This document shows, piece by piece, positions 53,535 to 61,927 of a DNA stretch of 64,000 nt. The stretch is from Accumulibacter sp. (lineage in GTDB: Bacteria > Pseudomonadota > Gammaproteobacteria > Burkholderiales > Rhodocyclaceae). Position 1 is the first letter of the stretch. Every line of letters starts with the position of its first letter. Below the pieces are notes generated by a model that ran no database searches, was not told the DNA's origin, and saw only the letters and a list, made by a program, of their open reading frames with translations. Both the position numbers and the translations under genes were made by a program. The stretch is taken from assembly GCF_023806565.1 (NCBI RefSeq), contig NZ_JAMTDV010000121.1, positions 1-64,000 on the forward strand, read 5' to 3'.

Positions 53535-54521
53535 ATGTCCAAAGCCCCCATGCGCGTCGCGGTCACCGGCGCTGCCGGTCAAATTGGTTACAGCCTGCTT
53601 TTCCGGATCGCTTCCGGCGAAATGCTCGGCAAGGATCAACCGGTCATCCTCCAACTGCTCGACCTGCCGCAAGCCCAGAAAGCGTGTCAGGGCGTGATGA
53701 TGGAACTGGAAGACTGCGCCTTTCCACTGCTTGCCGGCATGTTCGCGACCGACAATCCGAACGTCGCATTCAAGGACGCCGACGTCTGCCTGCTGGTCGG
53801 CGCACGCCCGCGCGGTCCCGGCATGGAGCGCGCCGACCTGCTGACCGCCAATGGCGCCATCTTCACCGTCCAGGGCAAGGCCATCGCCGAGAATGCCAAG
53901 GAGGACGTGCGCGTTCTCGTCGTTGGCAACCCCTGCAATACCAACGCGCTGATCGCCGGCGCTGCCGCACGCAAGGTCGGCCGCACCAATCCGGCCAACT
54001 ACCACGGCATGCTGCGTCTCGACCACAACCGCGCGCTCTCGCAGCTCGCCGCCAAGACGGGCCGAGCCGTGACCAGCTTCAAGCAGCTTGCCGTTTGGGG
54101 CAACCATTCGCCGACGATGTATGCCGACTACCGCAACTGCACGTCCGATGGCGACAACGTCAAGGCACTGATCAATGACCCGGTGTGGAACAACGATGTG
54201 TTTCTGCCGACGGTCGGCAAGCGCGGGGCAGCGATCATCGATGCTCGCGGTCTATCTTCTGCCGCATCGGCGGCCAATGCCGCGATCGACCACATGCGCG
54301 ACTGGGTTCTTGGCTCCGATGAATGGGTCACCATGGGTGTCCCCTCCGACGGCTCGTACGGCATTCCGGCCGGCATCGTTTTCGGCTTTCCGTGCGAATG
54401 CAAGGGTGGTTCGTTCAAGATCATCCAGGGAATCGAAATCGACGATTACTCACGCGACAAGCTGAACAAGACGCTCAAGGAACTGACCGACGAAGCCGAG
54501 GCCGTCCAGGGCATGCTCTGA
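53535..54521 (+). CDS. mdh: Malate dehydrogenase
   Basis: A 328-aa NAD-dependent enzyme interconverting malate and oxaloacetate. The Rossmann motif [16 protein letters not shown] is near residue 10. Other features are [16 protein letters not shown], the substrate-loop Arg set, [12 protein letters not shown], and the catalytic His in [11 protein letters not shown]. The sequence is of the dimeric cytosolic/alpha-helical type typical of betaproteobacteria. AGGAG is 7 nt upstream of ATG 53535. Strong promoter and operator upstream, and a terminator 33 nt downstream. Confidence 0.97.
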   Translation: MSKAPMRVAVTGAAGQIGYSLLFRIASGEMLGKDQPVILQLLDLPQAQKACQGVMMELEDCAFPLLAGMFATDNPNVAFKDADVCLLVGARPRGPGMERADLLTANGAIFTVQGKAIAENAKEDVRVLVVGNPCNTNALIAGAAARKVGRTNPANYHGMLRLDHNRALSQLAAKTGRAVTSFKQLAVWGNHSPTMYADYRNCTSDGDNVKALINDPVWNNDVFLPTVGKRGAAIIDARGLSSAASAANAAIDHMRDWVLGSDEWVTMGVPSDGSYGIPAGIVFGFPCECKGGSFKIIQGIEIDDYSRDKLNKTLKELTDEAEAVQGML

Positions 54522-54554
54522 TCAATCGATCGCCCGGCCTCCGGGCCGGTGGAG

Positions 54555-54580
54555 GCCGCGGCAGGTCCGCGGCTTTTTTT
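54555..54580 (+). terminator. Intrinsic terminator after mdh
   Basis: GCCGCGG pairs with CCGCGGC around CAGGT and is followed by seven Ts. It separates mdh from the lyase gene. Confidence 0.9.
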
Positions 54581-54662
54581 CGCCTCTCTTTCTTCGTCGA
54601 ACGTCGCTCCTTGCATCGCGGTAGAATGACTGCCCTGTCAATCCAGGAGGCATTGGACCCGC

Positions 54663-55655
54663 ATGCGCCACCCGAACCAGGTTCTCTTCGCCGGCGAGAA
54701 GCCGTTTCTCATGATGCCCGCCGTCGACCACTACGCGGGCTCGGAAAAGCTGATGGGCAAGGCCCTCGATCTGCAGAACGAGCTCGGGCCGATATTCGAC
54801 CTGACCTGTGATTGTGAAGATGGTGCAGCCATCGGCGCCGAGCGGGAGCACGCCGCAATGGTCGCTGCGCTGATTATGAGTGACGCCAACCGGCATGGAC
54901 GCGTCGGCGTACGCATTCACGACATCGGCAACGCCCACTGGCGCGAGGATATCGAGATCATCGTGCCGCGCGCCGGCCAGCGCCTCGCGTTCCTCACTCT
55001 CCCGAAGGTCGCCAGCAGTGAGGATGTGCTCACGCAGCTTCGCGAACTGCGGCGCGTTTCTGCTGTCTCCGAGCTGGAGCGCCGGATTCCCGTGCATGTC
55101 CTGATCGAAACCCACGGTGCCCTGCGTGACGTCTGGGAAATCGCCGCGATTCCCGAAGTCGAATCGCTCGATTTCGGTCTGATGGATTTTGTCAGCGGTC
55201 ACCACGGAGCAATTCCCGGTTCGGCGATGAAGAGCCCGGGGCAATTCGAGCATCCGCTGATCGTCCGCGCCAAGTGCGAAATCTCGGCGGCGGCGCTGGC
55301 CAACGGTGTCGTACCCTCGCACAACGTCACCACCGAACTCAGGAACCTCGACATCATCCGCGACAATGCTCGCCGCGCACGCAACGAGTTCGGCTATCTG
55401 CGCATGTGGAGCATTCACCCCAACCAGATCGTGCCCATCTTCGAAGCGATGCGTCCGGACTTCTCGGAAGTCGAAAGCGCCGCAGCCATCCTGCTCGCTG
55501 CTCAGGACAACGACTGGGGACCGATCCAGTACCAAGGGCAGTTGCACGACCGTGCCTCCTACCGCTACTACTGGGAGTTGCTCGCACGCGCCCGGGCAAC
55601 CGGCATGTGCGTGCCCGGAGTCGCAGCGCGACGGTTCTTCACCGGATCCCGATGA
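54663..55655 (+). CDS. HpcH/HpaI-type CoA ester lyase (malyl-CoA / citrate-lyase beta-like)
   Basis: A 330-aa TIM-barrel lyase. FDLTCDCEDGAAIG holds the metal-coordinating acidic residues, and VGVRIHDIGNAHWREDI and IPVHVLIETHGALRDVWEIAAI follow the CitE/malyl-CoA lyase pattern with the conserved Arg and Glu. GLMDFVSGHHGAIPGSAM and MWSIHPNQI complete the site. The substrate might be malyl-CoA, methylmalyl-CoA or citryl-type esters; genomic position beside mdh is conserved in betaproteobacteria. It overlaps the next gene by 4 nt (ATGA). Confidence 0.85.
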   Translation: MRHPNQVLFAGEKPFLMMPAVDHYAGSEKLMGKALDLQNELGPIFDLTCDCEDGAAIGAEREHAAMVAALIMSDANRHGRVGVRIHDIGNAHWREDIEIIVPRAGQRLAFLTLPKVASSEDVLTQLRELRRVSAVSELERRIPVHVLIETHGALRDVWEIAAIPEVESLDFGLMDFVSGHHGAIPGSAMKSPGQFEHPLIVRAKCEISAAALANGVVPSHNVTTELRNLDIIRDNARRARNEFGYLRMWSIHPNQIVPIFEAMRPDFSEVESAAAILLAAQDNDWGPIQYQGQLHDRASYRYYWELLARARATGMCVPGVAARRFFTGSR

Positions 55656-56050
55656 GTCTGTCGGCGCTGAGCGCCCGCGTCATCGCGTTTCGCGACGAAC
55701 GAAACTGGGCTCAGTTTCACAGCCTGCGCAATCTGATCGTGTCACTGAATCTGGAAGCCAGCGAGTTGCTCGAACTGACGCAATGGAAGAGCGATGCCGA
55801 AATTGCCGGGCTTTCCGCGGACCCGACGATATTCGAGGCATTGCGCGACGAATGTGCCGATGTCCTGATTTACCTCCTGCTGATCGCCGACAACGCCGGC
55901 ATCGATCTCGAAGCGGCAGCGCATGCGAAGCTCGTCAAGAACGCCAGCAAGTATCCTGTCGAACGCAGTTACGGATCGAGCCGAAAATATTCGCAGTTCG
56001 ACGAGCGGACGCAGACCTGTCCGTCCCCCGAGGGCGTTCAGGATTCCTGA
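55652..56050 (+). CDS. MazG-like nucleotide pyrophosphohydrolase
   Basis: A 132-aa helical protein of the all-alpha NTP pyrophosphatase superfamily. The metal motif is split between LNLEASELLELTQWK (about 30-45) and ECADVLIYLLLIADNAGID (about 70-90), each giving the E..E / E..D ligands. RNWAQFHSLRNLIVSL precedes it. Members of this group hydrolyse (d)NTPs or related nucleotides (house-cleaning); the exact substrate is unknown. It is translationally coupled to the lyase and its end overlaps the converging rlmJ by 13 nt. Confidence 0.88.
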   Translation: MSLSALSARVIAFRDERNWAQFHSLRNLIVSLNLEASELLELTQWKSDAEIAGLSADPTIFEALRDECADVLIYLLLIADNAGIDLEAAAHAKLVKNASKYPVERSYGSSRKYSQFDERTQTCPSPEGVQDS

Positions 56051-56883
56051 CCGTCGAGCGTAAAACCGGCGCCGGCGTCCTGCCCCAGCAGCTCGACGAC
56101 ACGGGGCATCACCTCCTGCAGCGTGGTCTGCAAGGTCCACGGCGGATTGACGACAAACAGGCCACTGCCGTGCATCCCGAAACCATCGCTGGCCGGCGTC
56201 CGGACACGCAAGGTGACGTGCAGCCAGGGCCCGCTCGGCAGCCGCTGCAGGCGCTGCGGCAAAGCCTGCGCCTCGCGCCTGGTGAGCTGTGGATACCACA
56301 GCAGATAGACACCACCCGGGAAACGCGACAGGCATTCCCGGAGCGAATGGACCACCCGATCGTAATCGCCCTTTTCTTCGTAAGCCGGGTCGATCAACAC
56401 CAGCGCCCGCCTCGGCGGTGGCGGCAGCAAGGCCCTGAGGGCAGCAAAGCCGTCGGCCTCCTCGACGATTACCCGTTTGCCGGAATCTCTGAAATTCGCT
56501 CGCAGGCGCAAGACCTCGCGGCTGTGCCTTTCGTATAGGCGCAAACGGTCCTGCGCACGCATCGTCGATAGCGCCAAACGAGGAGAGCCGGGGTAGACGT
56601 GCAAACGACCATCGGCATTGGCGCCACGTACCAGGTTCACATAGTCAGCGAGAGCGGGCGGCAGATCCGCGCGGCCCCACAGTCGCCCGATACCGTCCCG
56701 ATACTCGGCGAGCTTGCCTGCCTGCGCCGAATCCAGCGCATAGCTGCCGGCACCGGCATGCGTGTCGATGTACCAGAAAGCCTTATCCTTCTGGCCGAGG
56801 TAGCGGGTGAGCTGCACGAGCACGACATGCTTGAAGACGTCGGCATGATTACCGGCATGAAAGGCGTGACGATAGCTCAGCAT
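56038..56883 (-). CDS. rlmJ: 23S rRNA (adenine(2030)-N6)-methyltransferase RlmJ
   Basis: A 281-aa SAM-dependent methyltransferase that modifies A2030 of 23S rRNA. Family features are MLSYRHAFHAGNHADVFKH at the N-terminus, THAGAGSYAL (SAM site), YPGSPRLA and the catalytic LIDPAYEEKGDYD. The last motif carries Ala where E. coli RlmJ has Pro (DPPY), a mild change next to the catalytic Asp. Length is normal. It lies apart from other rRNA genes and converges on the MazG-like gene. Confidence 0.93.
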   Translation of the reverse strand: MLSYRHAFHAGNHADVFKHVVLVQLTRYLGQKDKAFWYIDTHAGAGSYALDSAQAGKLAEYRDGIGRLWGRADLPPALADYVNLVRGANADGRLHVYPGSPRLALSTMRAQDRLRLYERHSREVLRLRANFRDSGKRVIVEEADGFAALRALLPPPPRRALVLIDPAYEEKGDYDRVVHSLRECLSRFPGGVYLLWYPQLTRREAQALPQRLQRLPSGPWLHVTLRVRTPASDGFGMHGSGLFVVNPPWTLQTTLQEVMPRVVELLGQDAGAGFTLDGQES

Positions 56884-56935
56884 CGATCAATTCCATCCGG
56901 CCGTGACCGTTGCCGCACGGCCCCCGGCCAGCGCA

Positions 56936-58180
56936 CTACTCCGGCACGTTGATCTTGCCGTCGGTGCTGAATTGATAATCATGGAAGATGTGCTCGGCAG
57001 TCAGCAAACGATAGCTGCCGTCCGGCAGGCGGCGCGAGGTCTCCTTGAGACGGTACGCATAGTGACCACAGGTCCAGCAATCGAAATTGCGCATTTGCGT
57101 ACACAAGCAGGTCTTGTCGATCACGGAGATCTTCTTTACGCCGGGATGTGCTGCCACCTCGCGGTTGTAGGCGCTGATATACGAACAATTGCCTGTGCTG
57201 TCGAGCAGATAACCATAGGCTTCGCAGTTGGGCCGAATCCCGTCACCGATCGCGGGACTATTGCTCAGCATGCGCATCGGATAACCGGTCGGCGAGATCT
57301 GGTTGACTTCGATGGAGTCTTCGCGAGCGTCGAAGTAGCGCTGCTTGACGTCCTCGGGCAAGCCGCACTCCTTGGAGACGGTGAAGCGCGTCGCCACCTG
57401 CACAGCCGCCGCACCCTGCTCGAGAAACGACACGGCGTCGCTGCCGGTGAAGATCCCGCCCGCCGGAATCAGCGGAATGGACAATTGCTCGGCCTGCAGA
57501 AAGCGATGGATCTCGGCGAAGATGGTTGCCAGATCGTACTCCGCCCAATCCATTCCGAATCCGAGGTGCCCGCCCGCCAACGGTCCCTCGACCACCACAT
57601 AGTCGGGCAACCGGTTGCAGCGGGCGGTCTTGCGCAGAAACAACTGCAGTGCGCGCAACGACGAAACGATGATTCCCAGCTTGGCGTCGCGAAAACGCGG
57701 GTGGTCCTCGATCAGCGCGAACGAACCGAGATGCAGGCCGGCGGCCAGCGTGATGCCGTCGATGCCCGCATCGAGCGCCGCCGCCATGCGCACGCGCAGG
57801 GTCTCGCGTGGCGCATTCATGGTCAGTTTCTCCATGCAGTTGACGAAGATCAGGCCATCGCCACGCTTCGCCTCCATGGTCCGGCCAATGTGCATCTGCG
57901 TCGCCTCGGCGAGCTGCCCGAGGTCGAAACGAACCATCGACTTGTCCGTATTGGCAACGTTGAACTTGTACTGTCTGAGCTTGTCCTTGACGAACTTGGC
58001 GTTGAAGCGGCGATCGGCAACCGTGTTGACCATGGCGTCGGAAATGTGTCCGACGCCGCCCAGGCGGGCCGCTTCCAGTGCCAGTTCGGCGGTCGATATA
58101 TCGACTCCCATACCGCCAATCACGATCGGCACCAATTCCTTGTTGCCCAACCGGAAACGGAAATCATCAACGCTCTTCAT
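56936..58180 (-). CDS. Nitronate-monooxygenase-like flavoprotein with Cys-rich C-terminus
   Basis: A 414-aa FMN-dependent TIM-barrel protein of the NPD/2-nitropropane dioxygenase superfamily. PIVIGGMGVDIS near the start, VVEGPLAGGHLGFG, and IPAGGIFTGSDAVSFLEQGAAAVQVATRF give the flavin and phosphate-binding loops. The C-terminal ~80 residues add a Cys-rich segment with CLC followed by CWTC, which may bind an Fe-S cluster or zinc. The ATG at 58180 follows GAAGGG. The natural substrate is unknown. Confidence 0.85.
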   Translation of the reverse strand: MKSVDDFRFRLGNKELVPIVIGGMGVDISTAELALEAARLGGVGHISDAMVNTVADRRFNAKFVKDKLRQYKFNVANTDKSMVRFDLGQLAEATQMHIGRTMEAKRGDGLIFVNCMEKLTMNAPRETLRVRMAAALDAGIDGITLAAGLHLGSFALIEDHPRFRDAKLGIIVSSLRALQLFLRKTARCNRLPDYVVVEGPLAGGHLGFGMDWAEYDLATIFAEIHRFLQAEQLSIPLIPAGGIFTGSDAVSFLEQGAAAVQVATRFTVSKECGLPEDVKQRYFDAREDSIEVNQISPTGYPMRMLSNSPAIGDGIRPNCEAYGYLLDSTGNCSYISAYNREVAAHPGVKKISVIDKTCLCTQMRNFDCWTCGHYAYRLKETSRRLPDGSYRLLTAEHIFHDYQFSTDGKINVPE

Positions 58181-58500
58181 CCAGGCCCTTCCCAATGGTC
58201 ACGACCATCCCATTCATTCCAGGTCATGAAAATCATGCCCGATTCCGGCCCCGCCAACGCCACATCCGACCGCGCCAAACGGCTGCTCGGCGAATCTCCG
58301 GAACGACTTTCACGGCAACCGAAGCAGCGCCTGCGGCTCGCCAACCGGCAATCACGGCGCATCGCAAGCCTTGCATTATCGCTCATCAACAGCCGGCATG
58401 GCCCGGAAATCGTCGCCATGCAGCAATACGCTGCATCGCTGCCACACCCGCAGCACGCGTATCATGCGCCAGACCGTCGCCACGCAATTGGAGAACCGTC
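58181..58500. other. Divergent intergenic region upstream of the FolE-like gene
   Basis: About 320 bp between two divergent genes. An open frame from ATG 58226 runs on into the FolE-like gene in another frame, but its composition is not protein-like. No RNA gene or clear promoter pair was found. Confidence 0.4.
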
Positions 58501-59145
58501 ATGCCAGAATGTAATCACGACGAGTGCCTGCCCGAGCACGCCAGCGAAATCGGCATCACGCGTCGCAACGCTTTCGACCCGGTCGCGTTCGAGCGGGCGG
58601 TCGGCGACCTCCTCGCCGCCTGCGGCGTTGCCCCCGATGTCGCGCACATGGGGCGAACGCCGCAGCGCGTCCGCGAACTCTGGCAGCGCCGCCTGCTCGG
58701 CGGCTACGATCTCGATCCGGCGACTGCGCTTGGCGACGGTTTCGCCGATCGGCGCAGCGATCTGGTGGTGGTCCGCGGAATTGCCGTGCATGGCGTATGC
58801 CCACATCACCTCGTGCCATTCCGTGGCGTGGCGCACGTCGCGTACCTGCCCGGCGGACGCCTGCACGGCTTCGGCAGAATCGCCCGCCTGGTCGATGCGA
58901 TCGGTCACCGTTTCACCTATCAGGAATGGATGACGCGCGACATCGCCGATGCCCTGATGGTGCACGGCAAGGCGCGCGGGTCTGCCTGCGTGGTCGAAGC
59001 CGAGCAGCTATGCCTGCTGCTCGGTGAAGACCGACGCGGTGATGAACGCGTGATCACGCAATCTTTCCGAGGTGAATTCGAGCGCTGCGAACAACTGCGC
59101 AACGAGTTCCTGCGTGCAATCGCCGGTGCTCGGCACAGTGGCTGA
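58501..59145 (+). CDS. GTP cyclohydrolase I-like (FolE family) protein
   Basis: A 214-aa member of the T-fold GTP cyclohydrolase I family. The zinc site is seen as VCPHHLVPFRG (Cys and His ligands) and in CVVEAEQLCLLL (second Cys). HVAYLPGGRLHGFGRIARLVDAIGHRFTYQEWMTRDIADALM matches the GCYH-I core, but the sequence differs from typical FolE around the catalytic GTP pocket. GTP cyclohydrolase I makes 7,8-dihydroneopterin triphosphate for folate or queuosine. The start at ATG 58501 opens MPECNHDECLPEH, with extra N-terminal Cys/His. Confidence 0.82.
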   Translation: MPECNHDECLPEHASEIGITRRNAFDPVAFERAVGDLLAACGVAPDVAHMGRTPQRVRELWQRRLLGGYDLDPATALGDGFADRRSDLVVVRGIAVHGVCPHHLVPFRGVAHVAYLPGGRLHGFGRIARLVDAIGHRFTYQEWMTRDIADALMVHGKARGSACVVEAEQLCLLLGEDRRGDERVITQSFRGEFERCEQLRNEFLRAIAGARHSG

Positions 59146-59156
59146 AGCGGGCTGAT

Positions 59157-60098
59157 TCATGCGCCGCTGAGCGTCAGCGCCAGCGGCGTGGTCAGCGCCG
59201 CAAGTGCCGTGGTCAGCACCAGGCTGCTCGCCACCGGCCCTTCCAGCGTCTTGAACTGTCGTGACATCAGATACACATTGGCGCCGACGGCGAGTGACGC
59301 AAGCAGCACGACGACCCGCGTTTCCATCGCCGGCAGGCCGATCAGACGTGCCAGCAGCCAGACCACCAGTGGCTGCACGATCAGCTTCACGACGCTGATC
59401 GCCACGCTGATCCGCCAGCCATCGCGCACGCCGTGTTCGGCAAGCCCCATGCCGAGCGCGAGCAATGCCATCGGAGCCGCAGCCTGACCGACCATTCCCA
59501 GTGGCAGCTCGACGAAAACCGGCAACGGCAGTCCGCCTAGACCGAACAGTGTTCCGGAGAGAATGCCGGCGACGATCGGATTGGTCAGGACACCGCGCGC
59601 CGTATGGGCAAAGCCTCGCACCGAGAAACTCCCGTGCTGCGTCCACTCGATCGACACCGTGAGCAGGGTCCACAGGATCAGCGCATTGAACACCAGCACC
59701 AGCGCCACCGATGGCACCGCTGCGTCGCCCAGCGCCACCTTGGCCAGCGGCAGGCCAAGCAGCACGTTGTTCGAAAAGATGCCACCGAGCGCGAAGACCG
59801 ACTGCCCTACCCCGTCGAGGGCAAAGAGCTGCCAGGCAAGCAGACGGCCGATCACGAACACGATCAGGCAGCCGCCGAAAAAGGCGAGCAGCAAGCGCGT
59901 ATCCACCGCCGGCAGGTGCGAGAGGTCGCTCATCATGCGAAACAGCATTGCCGGCAAGGCCACGGAAAAAACGAAGCGCGAAAGGTTCTCCGACATCGCC
60001 GACGGCCAGCCGCAAACGCGCATCAGCAGGTAGCCGACCAATACGAGAACGAACAGCGGCGCCGCCAGCTCGACGTGCTGCAGGAAAGTGCCGATCAC
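59157..60098 (-). CDS. AEC-family auxin-efflux-type transporter
   Basis: A 313-aa membrane protein with about ten helices, of the AEC superfamily (malonate, malate or auxin carriers). The features are NLSRFVFSVALPAMLFRMM near the N-terminus, FSNNVLLGLPLAKVALG, LTNPIVAGILSGTLFGLGG and SLAVGANVYLMSRQF. The GTG at 60098 is chosen because reading further upstream is not membrane-like. It lies 10 nt after the stop of the hydratase gene and ends 11 nt from the converging FolE-like gene, so it may be co-transcribed with the hydratase. Confidence 0.86.
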   Translation of the reverse strand: MIGTFLQHVELAAPLFVLVLVGYLLMRVCGWPSAMSENLSRFVFSVALPAMLFRMMSDLSHLPAVDTRLLLAFFGGCLIVFVIGRLLAWQLFALDGVGQSVFALGGIFSNNVLLGLPLAKVALGDAAVPSVALVLVFNALILWTLLTVSIEWTQHGSFSVRGFAHTARGVLTNPIVAGILSGTLFGLGGLPLPVFVELPLGMVGQAAAPMALLALGMGLAEHGVRDGWRISVAISVVKLIVQPLVVWLLARLIGLPAMETRVVVLLASLAVGANVYLMSRQFKTLEGPVASSLVLTTALAALTTPLALTLSGA

Positions 60099-60108
60099 CG
60101 GCCGCGCG

Positions 60109-60930
60109 TCAGTCGACGAATCGTGGCGGACGACGTTCGCGCAGCGCTGCCGCCGTTTCCTCGAGATCGTTCGAGAGCAGCATCGCCGCGTTCCAGGTGG
60201 CGACGTAATTGAGCCCGTCGGCAACCGAATGGTCACGCCCGTAGTTCAGCATTTCCTTGGTTCCGCGAATCGCCAGGGGCGATTTGGCGGCAATCTCCCG
60301 AGCGATCCGGAGAACGCCTGCGTGCAGCAGTTCCGGCGTGTCGAACGTCTGGTTGACCAGACCGATCTGCTGCGCCTCCCGGGCATCGACGCTGCGTCCC
60401 GTATAGGCGAGTTCGCGGGCGATGCCATCGGGAATCAGCTTTGGCAGGCGCTGCAGCGTCCCTACGTCGGCCGTCATGCCGACGTCGATTTCACGCACCG
60501 AAAACTGCACGCCGGCAGCTGCGTAGCGCATGTCGCAGCAGCTCACCAGATCGATCGCACCGCCGATGCAGGCCCCGTGAATTGCCGCCAGCACCGGCTT
60601 GCGGCAGCGTTCGACCGAGGTCAGGCAATCCTGCAGGTCGAGGATGACGCGCCGCAAGGTCTCTCGACTGCGCGCCGGATCGGCATGCGCGACGACCTGC
60701 CCGACACCCGCGAGCATCGCGAGATCGATTCCGGCACAGAAGTTCCGTCCGGCACCGCTCAGGATGACTGCGCGCACTTCGCGGGCGGTATCCGCCCAGA
60801 CAAAGGCTGCCCGCAACTCCTGCCACATCGCCTCGTTGATGGCGTTAGATCGCTCCGGGCGATTGAGGCGGACCTCGGCAACCGAGCCGTCCAGCTCGAT
60901 GGCGATCGTCGTCAATTGGGGAATGACCAT
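60109..60930 (-). CDS. Enoyl-CoA hydratase/isomerase (dienoyl-CoA isomerase-like)
   Basis: A 273-aa crotonase-fold enzyme. Oxyanion-hole motifs are FCAGIDLAML (about residues 64-73) and HGACIGGAIDLVSCCDMRYA (about 118-137). The later segment REIDVGMTADVGTLQRLPKLI matches delta3,5-delta2,4-dienoyl-CoA isomerases, in which both acidic residues of the active site are retained. It could thus help degrade unsaturated fatty acids. Start ATG 60930, with GAGGA-type sequence upstream. Divergent from the pseudouridine synthase. Confidence 0.88.
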   Translation of the reverse strand: MVIPQLTTIAIELDGSVAEVRLNRPERSNAINEAMWQELRAAFVWADTAREVRAVILSGAGRNFCAGIDLAMLAGVGQVVAHADPARSRETLRRVILDLQDCLTSVERCRKPVLAAIHGACIGGAIDLVSCCDMRYAAAGVQFSVREIDVGMTADVGTLQRLPKLIPDGIARELAYTGRSVDAREAQQIGLVNQTFDTPELLHAGVLRIAREIAAKSPLAIRGTKEMLNYGRDHSVADGLNYVATWNAAMLLSNDLEETAAALRERRPPRFVD

Positions 60931-61074
60931 GCTCAAGTCGTCCTCCTCGAAAAATCCCTTACCGTCGGCGCCTGTTCCGGCGCAGCGTTTGCCGGCAGTG
61001 TAATGGATTTGCCGGCGGCTGCGCCGGCACCGCGAACGCGCGACAATTGAATCTTTGTCAGCGCTCGCCCCTGC

Positions 61075-61815
61075 ATGCACCCGACCAGCCCGTCCCATGG
61101 CCACACGCTCGCTTACGCTCCGCCACCTGACGACGGCATCGAGGTCGTGTACCTGGACGCCGCCCTGTTGCTGGTGAACAAACCGGCGGGGTTGCTTTCG
61201 GTACCCGGTCGCGGCGACGATAAGCAGGACTGCCTGATCCGCCGCGTCCAGGCCCACCTTCCCGAGGCGCTGATCGTCCATCGCCTGGACATGCACACCT
61301 CGGGCTTGCTGCTGCTGGCGCGAAACGAGGAGATGCAGCGGCGCTTGAGCACGGCGTTTGCCGAGCGACAGGTCGAGAAGCGCTACCTGGCCGTCGTCGA
61401 AGGATTGCCGGCCAGCACCAGTGGCGAGATCGACCTGCCCCTCGGCGCGGACTGGCCGAGGCGCCCCCGGCAGAAGGTCGACCGGCACGCGGGCAAGGCG
61501 TCACTGACCCGCTACCGGCTGCTGGGTCACGACCCCGCCGACAATACTTCCCTTCTGGCACTGTGGCCGGAAACCGGCCGCACGCACCAGTTGCGCGTAC
61601 ACCTGCAGGCAATCGGCCACCCGATCGTCGGCGACTGGCTCTATGGCGGCGCGGCCATGGCTGCCGGGCGCCTGTTGCTGCACGCCGAGCAACTGTCTTT
61701 TGTACATCCGGCGAACGGGCGCGCGCTGCGCGTCTGTTGCCCGGCCCCGTTCGCCTTCGCCGCTCTCGACCGAGCCGACGACAGCCCGTCGTCGGGCTAT
61801 ACTGCGAGCCGGTGA
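61075..61815 (+). CDS. RluA-family pseudouridine synthase
   Basis: A 246-aa enzyme of the RluA subfamily without an S4 domain, closest in size to RluA (23S U746 and tRNA U32). The active-site motif IVHRLDMHTSGLLLLA has the catalytic Asp, with VNKPAGLLSVPGR upstream and KRYLAVVEG, GRTHQLRVHLQAIGHPIVGDWLYG downstream. No membrane or signal sequence. Divergent from the hydratase and upstream of the TPR gene. Confidence 0.92.
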   Translation: MHPTSPSHGHTLAYAPPPDDGIEVVYLDAALLLVNKPAGLLSVPGRGDDKQDCLIRRVQAHLPEALIVHRLDMHTSGLLLLARNEEMQRRLSTAFAERQVEKRYLAVVEGLPASTSGEIDLPLGADWPRRPRQKVDRHAGKASLTRYRLLGHDPADNTSLLALWPETGRTHQLRVHLQAIGHPIVGDWLYGGAAMAAGRLLLHAEQLSFVHPANGRALRVCCPAPFAFAALDRADDSPSSGYTASR

Positions 61816-61927
61816 AGAATGCCGGCCGGCTGTGCCATGTGCGCCGTCAAGGGGGCGAAGGAACGACACCGCAGGCCGGCCCGCGCAGCCGGATCATACC
61901 CAAGCTCCGACTCGTCGAGGCCATTCC

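Noticed and set aside
58226..58933. Open frame spanning the gap before the FolE-like gene
   Set aside because: Composition is unlike protein, and it overlaps the FolE-like gene whose zinc motifs are clear in another frame.
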